Shown here piece by piece: positions 54,672-64,000 of a DNA stretch of 64,000 bases. A program made the position numbers and the translations under genes. Source of the stretch: WHSW01 sp963767285 (GTDB taxonomy: Bacteria > Actinomycetota > Thermoleophilia > Solirubrobacterales > 70-9); NCBI GenBank assembly GCA_963767285.1, contig CAVYDJ010000002.1, positions 1,169,699-1,233,698 on the forward strand. Direction: 5' to 3'. Under the pieces are notes generated by a model. The model was not told where the DNA came from and did no database searches. It saw only the letters and a program-made list of their open reading frames with translations. Every line of letters starts with the position of its first letter. Within the stretch, counting starts at the first letter, position 1.

Positions 54672-56051
54672 ATGGCCCGATTCGACCAGCCGCAGGACCC
54701 GCTGTTCGCGCGGATCAACGCGTCGATCGGCTTCGACCGGCGGCTGTGGCCGGAGGACATCCGGGGCTCCAAGGCACACGCGGCTGCGCTCGAACGCGCC
54801 GAGGTGATCACCGCCGAGGAGCTCGCGCAGCTCCACGAGGGACTCGACGCGGTCGCCGGTGAGCTCGATCGGGGCGAGTTCCCGTTCGCCGGCGACGACG
54901 AGGACATCCATATGGCGGTCGAGCGGCGGCTGACCGAGCTGATCGGGCCGGTCGGCGGCAAGCTGCACACCGGGCGATCCCGCAACGACCAGGTGGCCAC
55001 GGACCTTGCGCTGTTCGTGCGCGGCCGCGCCGACCGGGCGATCGAGCTGATCGGGGCGCTGATGGAGCGTCTGGTCGAGCTCGCCGGGGCGCACCGCGAC
55101 TGGCGGATGCCGGGCTACACGCACCTGCAGCGAGCGCAGCCGGTGTACCTCGGCCACCACCTGCTCGCCTATTTCTGGATGCTCGAGCGCGACGCGATTC
55201 GGTTCGTGGCCGCCCGCGACGCGGCCGGCGCGATGCCGCTCGGCTCCGGCGCGCTGGCGGGCCTGAACTGGGACCTCGATCGCGACGCCACGGCCGAGGA
55301 ACTGGGCTTCGCGCGGCCGACGCCGAACTCCATCGACGCCGTCTCCAACCGCGACTTCGCGCTCGACTACATGTACGCGGCGACCGCGTGCGCGACCCAC
55401 CTCTCGCGGCTGGGCTCTGAGATCGTGATCTGGTCGAGCCAGGAGTTCGGGTTCTGCGAGGCCGCCGACGACTTCGCCTCCGGCTCCAGCCTGATGCCGC
55501 AGAAGAAGAACCCCGACGCGGCCGAGCTGCTGCGGGCGAAGTCGCCGCGCGTCGCCGGGTCGCTGACAACGCTCGTCGGCGTCCTGCACGCCCTCCCGCT
55601 GGCCTACGCCAAGGACTTGCAGGAGGACAAGGAGGCGCTCTTCGACGCCGTCGACACGATCGAGCTCTGCCTGGAAGCCGCCGAGCGGCTCCTCGCGGGG
55701 CTGATGTTCGACCGTGAGCGCCTCGCCGCCGCTGCGAGCGACGAGATGGTCGCGGCCACCGACGTCGCCGACCTGCTGGTCCGCAAGGGGATGCCGTTCC
55801 GCGAGGCGCACGGCGTCGTCGGCGGGCTCGTGCGCACGGCCCTGGAGTCGGGCAAGGCGCTCTCGGAGCTCGATCGCGACGAGCTCGCGGGGCACTGCGA
55901 GCTGCTCGGCGACGAGTACTACGAGGTCCTGCGCGAGGGAACCTGGCTGGACTCGAAGCTCTCGGCCGGCGGCACCTCGGCGGCGCGCCTGGGTGAGCAG
56001 CTCGAGGCCGCGCGCGCGGCGCTCGAGTCGGTGCGCGGCGGATCGGCTTGA
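54672..56051 (+). CDS. argH: Argininosuccinate lyase
   Basis: A 459-residue fumarase/aspartase-superfamily enzyme; last step of arginine synthesis. HTGRSRNDQVATDLALF and GYTHLQRAQPVYLGHHLLAY are ArgH-specific; the flexible signature loop is GSSLMPQKKNPDAAE. Length is normal. No other arg gene is in the window. The stop overlaps the glycosylase start (TTGA, 56048-56051). Confidence 0.96.
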   Translation: MARFDQPQDPLFARINASIGFDRRLWPEDIRGSKAHAAALERAEVITAEELAQLHEGLDAVAGELDRGEFPFAGDDEDIHMAVERRLTELIGPVGGKLHTGRSRNDQVATDLALFVRGRADRAIELIGALMERLVELAGAHRDWRMPGYTHLQRAQPVYLGHHLLAYFWMLERDAIRFVAARDAAGAMPLGSGALAGLNWDLDRDATAEELGFARPTPNSIDAVSNRDFALDYMYAATACATHLSRLGSEIVIWSSQEFGFCEAADDFASGSSLMPQKKNPDAAELLRAKSPRVAGSLTTLVGVLHALPLAYAKDLQEDKEALFDAVDTIELCLEAAERLLAGLMFDRERLAAAASDEMVAATDVADLLVRKGMPFREAHGVVGGLVRTALESGKALSELDRDELAGHCELLGDEYYEVLREGTWLDSKLSAGGTSAARLGEQLEAARAALESVRGGSA

Positions 56052-56638
56052 CGCGGCTCGGCGCCGAGTTCTTCGACCGCTCGGTACACGAGGTCGCTCA
56101 CGGGCTGATCGGCTGTGAGCTGCTCGTGGACGGCGTGGGGGGCGTCATCGTCGAGGCGGAGAGCTACGAGCGCGACGACCCGGCCTGCCACGCCTACGTC
56201 GGCCTGACGCCTCGAACCGCGACCCTGTTCGGGCCGCCGGGGCGCGCCTACGTCTACCTCTCCTACGGGATCCACAGCATGCTGAACGCGGTCTGCGAGC
56301 CCGAGGGATCCGCGGCCGCGGTCCTGATCCGGGCGCTCGAGCCAACCCGGGGGATCGAGGCGATGCGGGCCCGCCGCGGGCGCCAGGTGGACCGTGAGCT
56401 CTGCTCGGGCCCGGGCAAGCTCACCGTGGCGCTCGGGATCGGGCTCGAGCTCAACGGCCGCCGGCTCTCCGAGCCTCCGTTCGAGGTCCACGCGCCGACC
56501 GCGGAGTGGCGCGGGGTGGAGGTGGCGACCGGCCCGCGGATCGGGATCACGAAGGCGACCGAGTTGCCGTGGCGATTCTGCGCCGCCGGCAGCCCCTACC
56601 TGTCACGGCCGCTTCCGGCGGCGGCCCGCGCCGCCTAG
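56048..56638 (+). CDS. 3-Methyladenine DNA glycosylase (AAG/MPG family)
   Basis: A 196-residue AAG-type glycosylase that removes alkylated purines. GGVIVEAESYERDDPACHAY holds the catalytic Glu; RTATLFGPPGRAYVYLSYGIHSMLN and CSGPGKLTVALGI are family motifs. TTG start at 56048 overlaps argH. Coupling to argH has no obvious functional sense. It ends convergently with the penicillin-binding protein gene, overlapping four bases. Confidence 0.93.
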   Translation: MTRLGAEFFDRSVHEVAHGLIGCELLVDGVGGVIVEAESYERDDPACHAYVGLTPRTATLFGPPGRAYVYLSYGIHSMLNAVCEPEGSAAAVLIRALEPTRGIEAMRARRGRQVDRELCSGPGKLTVALGIGLELNGRRLSEPPFEVHAPTAEWRGVEVATGPRIGITKATELPWRFCAAGSPYLSRPLPAAARAA

Positions 56639-57255
56639 CCGGAGGGCGAGACGCCGCCACCGCTGGTCGGCGCGGCGGGGGCGCCGTTGCCGGCCGCGCC
56701 GGCGTCGGGCGCCGGGGCGGCGGGCTCGTCCTCGACCGGAGCGGCGGCCTCCTCGGCGGCAGCGTCGTCTGTCGCCGGAGGCACGTAATCCTCTTCAACG
56801 GGAGGCGCGACCGTGCCCGAGGACGAGGGGTCGGTCGTGGCGCCGGAGTTCTCCTTGTGAAGTGCCTGGACCTCCTCGTAGGCGGTGGCGATCTGCGAGA
56901 AGATCAGCGCCGGGAAGGTGCCGCCGTCGACCGGGGCGCCGGCGAACTCGGTCTCCATCGGGGTGACCGTGTCGCGATAGCCGACCCAGACGCAGGCGGT
57001 GATGTCCGGGGTCGCGCCGCAGAACCAGGCGTCGCCGTTGTCGTCGGTGGTCCCGGTCTTGCCCCAGGTCGGCTCGCCGTTCTGGGCCCGGCGGCCGGTG
57101 CCGGAGGTGACCACGGTCGAGAGGATGTCCGTGACCGTGGACGCGACCGTCGGGTCGACGACCTGCTTTGCAACCGGCTCGTTGACGCCGCTGGCGCCCG
57201 TCTGGTCGGGAACGGGCTCGCCCTCCTGGTAGCAGTGGCGTTCCTTCGGGCGCAT
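56635..57255 (-). CDS. Penicillin-binding protein, C-terminal part (frameshifted)
   Basis: Frame shared with the end of the transpeptidase domain of the gene that starts at 59155. It holds the third active-site motif, KTG, in TWGKTGTTDDNGDAWFCG, followed by PDITACVWVGYRDTVTPM and a low-complexity Ala/Pro/Glu tail ending GGGVSPSG. There is no proper start of its own; ATG at 57255 is incidental. With one base removed between about 57240 and 57265 the two frames join into about 839 residues. Confidence 0.8.
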   Translation of the reverse strand: MRPKERHCYQEGEPVPDQTGASGVNEPVAKQVVDPTVASTVTDILSTVVTSGTGRRAQNGEPTWGKTGTTDDNGDAWFCGATPDITACVWVGYRDTVTPMETEFAGAPVDGGTFPALIFSQIATAYEEVQALHKENSGATTDPSSSGTVAPPVEEDYVPPATDDAAAEEAAAPVEDEPAAPAPDAGAAGNGAPAAPTSGGGVSPSG

Positions 57256-59155
57256 CCGGGTCGACGCAGTCGCCGCCGTCCATGACGTCGAGGATGCCGA
57301 CGGGGCCGCCCGAGTTCGCCGCCATCGTCCCGGAGATCCGCTTGCCGTCGGCGGCCAGCGTGTTGAACGCGTGGGTCATCTCCATCGGGGTGACCCCGAC
57401 CTCCAGACCGCCGAGGATCAGCGCCGGGTTGTAGGGCTGCCAGGGCCCGTTGTCGATCGAGTACTCATAGCCCTTGGTCGAGCCGAGGTCGGTGTCGACG
57501 CCCATCTTGTGCGCCGTCGCGGCGACGTTCTCGACGCCCACCTGGGTTCCGAGCTGCGAGTAGACGGAGTTGTCGGAGTAGGTGGTCGCGGTGGCGATCG
57601 ACGCCGAGCCGAGGTAGGAGTCGTTGTAGTTGGCGACTCGGAAGAGGTCGTGGACGACCTTCTCTCCGTTGCCGTTGTTCTTCTCGACCTTGATCCGGAA
57701 CGGGATCTCCTGCGGGGCGGAGCCGAACACCTCGCCGGTCGAGCGGCCCTGCTCGAGCGCAGTCACCAGCGTGAACGGCTTGAACGACGAGCCCGGCTGG
57801 CGATGGCCGTTGGTCGCGAGGTTGAACGGGAAGTCCTGGTAGTTCGAGCCGCCGACCATCGCCAGGACGCCACCGGTCTCGTTGTCGAGCACGACCGTGG
57901 ACGCGGTCGGCGGGATCCCGGCGAGCGTCGATTGGGTGATCTCTTGAACGCGATTCTGAAACTCGAGGTCGAGCGAGGACTTGATCTGCAGCCCGCCGCC
58001 GAACGCCTCGCCCGCCCCATAGCGGTCGACGAGCTGCTGGCGCAGCCAGGTGGTGAAGTAGGGGGCGGCGGAGTTCTCGGCCGGCACCGTGATCTCCTTG
58101 CCGTCCGGGATCGGGATCGCGGCGTACTTCGTGTACTCCTCCGGCGTGATGTATCCCTGCTCGCTCATGTTGGCGAGCACCTGGTTGCGGCGCGCGGTCG
58201 CGTTCTCGGGGAAGTTGCGCGGCGAGTAGGCGCTCGGCGACGAGATCACCCCGGCGAGCAGCGCCGCCTCCCAGGCCAGGAGCTGCGAGGCGCACGTGGG
58301 CGCATCGTCGCCCTCGCCGCAGCCCGGGTGGTTGTAGGCGAAGTAGGTCTTCGCGGCAGCCTCGATCCCGGTCGCGCCCTCGCCGAAGTAGATCTCGTTC
58401 AGGTACTCGGTGAGGATCTTGTCCTTGTCCCATTGGCGCTCGAGGTGGTAGGCGAGCGCCGCCTCGCGCAGCTTCTGGAACACGGTTCGGCTGTCCTGGG
58501 CCGCGAGCGCGTTCTTGACGAACTGCTGGGTGATCGTCGAGGCGCCCTGCTGCGCGGAGGCCGAGGCGACGTCCTGCCAGACGGCGCGGGCGATGCCCTG
58601 GAAGTCGACCCCGTTGTGCTCGTAGAAGCGCTTGTCCTCGATCGCGACCACGGCATCCTTCATCACCGGGGCGATCTCGTCGCTGGCGACCAGGACTCGG
58701 CCCTGGTTGTTCGTCAGCGTCGCGAGCTTGTTGCCGTAGGAGTCATAGACGACCGAGTTGACCGCGGACTTGTACTGCTCGCGGCTTTCCAGCGAGGGCA
58801 GGTCCTGGGCGACGGCCATCATGATCCCGAAGATCCAGGAGACGAAGGCGAGCATCACGAGCCCGAGGGTGACGACCGCGAAGCGGAGCTTGCGGAGCTT
58901 CGGCTTGGTGCGCGTCTCGTCGTCCGGCGGGCCGGGCGGGGAGGGGAGCAGGCGACGCTTTCGCCGGCGGCCGCCGGGCTTGCCGCCGAGCGCCTTCTCG
59001 CGCTCGCCGATCGCCTGATCGGCCTGCTCGCGCTTGCGTGTCCGCCGGGCCTCCTTCTCGGCGTGCCGATCGTCGGCCGAGCGCGAGCGCCTACGGCGCC
59101 GGCGCTTCGGCTCGTCGCCGTTCGCGGAATCGTGTTCGGGTCCGGAGTCCATCAT
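56795..59155 (-). CDS. Class A penicillin-binding protein, main part (frameshifted)
   Basis: A bifunctional peptidoglycan synthase (GT51 plus transpeptidase). An Arg/Lys-rich cytoplasmic tail of about 90 residues precedes one span (FAVVTLGLVMLAFVSWIFG). The glycosyltransferase domain has AIEDKRFYEHNGVDFQGIAR, with the catalytic Glu, and QGASTITQQFVKNAL. The transpeptidase has SxxK in PGSSFKPFTL and SxN in TYSDNSVYSQLG. After VGILDVMDGGDC the frame becomes nonsense; the KTG motif continues in another frame at 57255-56635. Real, this would remove transpeptidase activity; an assembly error is as likely. ATG at 59155 is chosen over upstream in-frame codons. Confidence 0.85.
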   Translation of the reverse strand: MMDSGPEHDSANGDEPKRRRRRRSRSADDRHAEKEARRTRKREQADQAIGEREKALGGKPGGRRRKRRLLPSPPGPPDDETRTKPKLRKLRFAVVTLGLVMLAFVSWIFGIMMAVAQDLPSLESREQYKSAVNSVVYDSYGNKLATLTNNQGRVLVASDEIAPVMKDAVVAIEDKRFYEHNGVDFQGIARAVWQDVASASAQQGASTITQQFVKNALAAQDSRTVFQKLREAALAYHLERQWDKDKILTEYLNEIYFGEGATGIEAAAKTYFAYNHPGCGEGDDAPTCASQLLAWEAALLAGVISSPSAYSPRNFPENATARRNQVLANMSEQGYITPEEYTKYAAIPIPDGKEITVPAENSAAPYFTTWLRQQLVDRYGAGEAFGGGLQIKSSLDLEFQNRVQEITQSTLAGIPPTASTVVLDNETGGVLAMVGGSNYQDFPFNLATNGHRQPGSSFKPFTLVTALEQGRSTGEVFGSAPQEIPFRIKVEKNNGNGEKVVHDLFRVANYNDSYLGSASIATATTYSDNSVYSQLGTQVGVENVAATAHKMGVDTDLGSTKGYEYSIDNGPWQPYNPALILGGLEVGVTPMEMTHAFNTLAADGKRISGTMAANSGGPVGILDVMDGGDCVDPDAPEGTPLLPGGRARSRPDGRQRRQRAGCKAGRRPDGRVHGHGHPLDRGHLRHRPPGPERRADLGQDRDHRRQRRRLVLRRDPGHHRLRLGRLSRHGHPDGDRVRRRPGRRRHLPGADLLADRHRLRGGPGTSQGELRRHDRPLVLGHGRASR

Positions 59156-59309
59156 CTGTACGTGCGTCGGCCGGCGGCTTTGTTCCACCCGTGAGGCGCG
59201 GCATCTGCCGGCGGTGACTGGTCTCGACGGGCGCCCGACCACCCACCTGAGCGCCTCGGATCGCGTCGGAAGAGCGGAGGCAAATCCCTTTCCAGCCGAG
59301 CGGTGAGTC

Positions 59310-59315
59310 TAGCAT
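59310..59315 (+). promoter_or_regulatory. tyrS -10 element
   Basis: TAGCAT lies seven bases before the GTG at 59323, without a ribosome-binding site between. Confidence 0.4.
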
Positions 59316-59322
59316 TGGCCCC

Positions 59323-60480
59323 GTGACGCCCCCGCCGCTCGAGACGCTGACCCGCGGGGCGGTGGATGTCCTCCCCGAGGGCAGACTCGCCGAGCAGCTG
59401 GGCGCGGGGCGCGAGCTGCGGCTCAAGCTCGGCGTCGACCCGACCAGCCCGGACATCCACCTCGGCCATTGCGTGGTGCTGACGAAGCTGCGTGCTTTCC
59501 AGGACGCGGGCCACCTGGTGGTCTTGATCATCGGGGACTACACGGCGCGGGTCGGTGACCCGAGTGGCCGCGACTCCACACGGCCCGTACTCACGGACGA
59601 AGCGATCGAGGCGAACGCACACACGTACACGGAGCAGGCCTTCAAGGTCCTCGACCGCGATCGCACCGAACTGCGCCGCAACGGCGAGTGGCTCGACATG
59701 CCCTCGTCGGAACTCTTCGACCTGGTGCGCCGGTTCACCGTCGCGCGGCTGCTGGAGCGCGACGACTTCACGAAGCGGATGGTTGAAGCGCAGCCGATCT
59801 CGGCTCTGGAGCTGCTCTACCCGGTGCTGCAGGGCTACGACTCGGTGGCGATCGACTCCGACGTCGAGTTCGGCGGCACGGACCAGAAGTTCAACCTGCT
59901 GTTCGGGCGCGATGTGCAGGCCTCGTACGGGCGGCCGCCGCAGTCGATCCTGACGATGCCGATCCTCCCGGGGACCGACGGGGTCCGGAAGATGAGCAAG
60001 TCCTACGACAACTACGTGGGCGTCACCGATCCGCCGGAGGAGATGTTCGGGAAGCTGATGAGCATCCCCGACTCGACGATGCCCGAGTACTACCTGTTGC
60101 TGCTCAGCGAGGACCTCGACGAGGCGAAGCCCGCGGTCGAGGCGAAACGCGAGCTCGCCCGCCGGCTCACCGACCGCTTCCACGGTGAGGGGGCGGGAGC
60201 GGCCGCCGAGCAGCGCTTCGATCAGGTACACGTGCGAGGCGAGCTTCCCGACGACATCCCCGTAGCCACGATCGACGGCACGGTCCACCTGCCGGCGCTG
60301 ATCGCGTCGGAGTTCGGGCTCTCCACGAGCGAGGCACGCCGCCTGATGACGCAGGGCGGCGTGAAGCTCGACGGCGAGCCGGTGAATCCCGAAGCCCTGG
60401 ACCTGGAAGCCGACGCCATCGACGGCGCGGTGCTCCAGGTCGGCAAGCGCCGTCACCGTCGCCTGCAGCGACGTGCGTGA
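59323..60480 (+). CDS. tyrS: Tyrosyl-tRNA synthetase
   Basis: A 385-residue class I aminoacyl-tRNA synthetase. The HIGH motif is HLGH at 46-49, KMSKS is at 223-227 (VRKMSKSYDN), and an S4 RNA-binding domain ends the protein (VHLPALIASEFGLSTSEARRLM). Tyrosine recognition residues appear in GDYTARVGDPSGRD and EFGGTDQKFNLLFGR, which favour the TyrZ-like branch. GTG start follows the -10 box. It lies about 350 bases ahead of the rRNA genes, on the same strand. Confidence 0.95.
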   Translation: MTPPPLETLTRGAVDVLPEGRLAEQLGAGRELRLKLGVDPTSPDIHLGHCVVLTKLRAFQDAGHLVVLIIGDYTARVGDPSGRDSTRPVLTDEAIEANAHTYTEQAFKVLDRDRTELRRNGEWLDMPSSELFDLVRRFTVARLLERDDFTKRMVEAQPISALELLYPVLQGYDSVAIDSDVEFGGTDQKFNLLFGRDVQASYGRPPQSILTMPILPGTDGVRKMSKSYDNYVGVTDPPEEMFGKLMSIPDSTMPEYYLLLLSEDLDEAKPAVEAKRELARRLTDRFHGEGAGAAAEQRFDQVHVRGELPDDIPVATIDGTVHLPALIASEFGLSTSEARRLMTQGGVKLDGEPVNPEALDLEADAIDGAVLQVGKRRHRRLQRRA

Positions 60481-60533
60481 ACTACGCACGAGGACCCTGC
60501 TACATTCCTCCGTCCCCGAGTGGGCCGCGAGGC

Positions 60534-60562
60534 TTGCCCGGGTGCCTGCAGGTGGATACACT
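60534..60562 (+). promoter_or_regulatory. Candidate rRNA promoter
   Basis: TTGCCC (60534-60539), 17-base spacer, TACACT (60557-60562). TACATT at 60501-60506 is a second possible -10. The start would lie about 265 bases before the 16S gene. Confidence 0.5.
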
Positions 60563-60621
60563 TGCTGGTCGCGCCTTAAACGGCACCCGCGCCGAGGGAG
60601 ACCCCCGCGGCCCGGGAAGCG

Positions 60622-60643
60622 GTCTTTGAAAACTGAGCAGCGT
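60622..60643 (+). promoter_or_regulatory. boxA-like element and 5' arm of the pre-16S stem
   Basis: GTCTTTGAAAACTGA (60622-60636) resembles boxA antitermination sites. AAAACTGAGCAGCGT (60629-60643) is the exact reverse complement of 62471-62485, so the two would pair around the 16S precursor. GCACGA (60644-60649) can extend the stem with TCGTGC (62456-62461) across a 9-base bulge. Confidence 0.7.
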
Positions 60644-60832
60644 GCACGACTCGGGGCTTGCCCCGGGTCTGACAGGTCCGACCATCGCCTTTTCGGAGGC
60701 GATGGCAGCCAACCCCGTCATGTCGTTCGTGACTCTGTGTACGTCACGAACATCAGGCATGACTACTTTCCGTAACGACAGAGGAACCACCGTCGGTTGA
60801 CGCCGGCGGCGGATTGAAACCCTCAAGTCACT

Positions 60833-62381
<1,549 letters not shown>

Positions 62382-62620
62382 TAGGGAGACATTCTCTAGA
62401 TGTCGACCGGACCCGCGTCCATTAGTGGCTGGCACCACGGGACGCGGCGAGGGCCTCGTGCCCTCGTCAGACGCTGCTCAGTTTTGAGAGACCGCCGGCG
62501 GGAGACCCCCGTTTGCCGGCCTCGGCGGAGCTTGAAAACTGCACCAATAGCCAAGAAAGTAAAAGGGTATTCATCTCCACGACCACCTCTCGTACGTTTT
62601 GGGTGGACGTGGAGCTCACC
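62382..62620 (+). other. 16S-23S spacer without tRNA genes
   Basis: About 239 bases. I find no tRNA-Ile or tRNA-Ala. It contains the 3' arm of the pre-16S stem (62471-62485), a second boxA-like GCTTGAAAACTG (62530-62541), and a hairpin with 13-base arms and one mismatch (62575-62587 with 62602-62614) just before the 23S gene. Confidence 0.8.
62471..62485 (+). other. 3' arm of the pre-16S processing stem
   Basis: ACGCTGCTCAGTTTT pairs perfectly with 60629-60643. Such stems are normally cut by RNase III to release pre-16S rRNA. Confidence 0.7.

Positions 62621-64000
<1,380 letters not shown>

Noticed and set aside
62382..62620. tRNA genes in the rRNA spacer
   Set aside because: No cloverleaf, no TTCRANY-type arm and no CCA-adjacent acceptor stem could be found.

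Overview
The window is very GC-rich, densely coded bacterial DNA. Most genes abut or overlap by 1-4 bases (ATGA, GTGA, TTGA), and many start codons are GTG or TTG. A 16S rRNA gene and the 5' part of a 23S rRNA gene lie at the right end. High GC, leaderless-looking promoters, a complete men gene set, an actinobacterial-type SerC and a family of exported repeat proteins with basic C-termini point to Actinomycetota. The class Thermoleophilia (Solirubrobacterales-like) is my best guess; that rank is inference. I see no transposase, integrase, CRISPR array, phage gene or tRNA.

Layout. 1-4089: a small membrane protein, then the tRNA amidotransferase operon gatC-gatA-(zincin)-gatB. 4104-7717: type II NADH dehydrogenase behind a perfect palindrome, a zinc-ribbon membrane protein, an exported protein with an Ala-x-Thr/Asn triplet repeat, and a membrane glycosyltransferase. 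7776-13143: a huge surface protein of FG-GAP and Ig-like repeats, interrupted by two 1-base deletions. 13243-18724: a UDP-sulfoquinovose synthase, the remnant of an exported protein, ilvB-ilvN, and an intact exported protein. 18750-27520: menaquinone genes menF, menD, menC, menA, menB and menE, with an amine oxidase coupled to menD. 27545-33073: membrane proteins, ilvC, a MauE-thioredoxin-cysteine-rich fusion, a YjbQ protein and a cupin. 33105-39017: serC-serA and assorted genes. 39023-51653: a branched-chain amino acid region with a leucine-rich leader peptide, leuA, SDR, XRE-cupin regulator, leuC, leuD, glutamate dehydrogenase, methyltransferase, leuB, csp, ilvE, cimA and a DegT aminotransferase. 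51661-60480: an ELWxxDGT-repeat surface protein, an aldo/keto reductase, argH, a DNA glycosylase, a frameshifted class A penicillin-binding protein and tyrS. 60481-64000: the rRNA operon.

How it fits together. IlvB/N, IlvC, IlvE, LeuA, LeuB, LeuC/D and CimA cover most of Val/Leu/Ile synthesis; ilvD is not here. CimA implies an isoleucine route from pyruvate. SerC/SerA make serine precursors. The men genes supply the quinone that the type II NADH dehydrogenase probably reduces.

The most unusual items are the 673-residue fusion at 30171-32192, in which a disulfide-handling membrane module and a thioredoxin are joined to a domain with 56 cysteines; the leucine attenuator leader at 39063; the Tam-like methyltransferase fused by overlap to leuB; and the amine oxidase coupled to menD. 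Three apparent single-base frameshifts in two genes may be assembly errors and should be checked before biological meaning is read into them.
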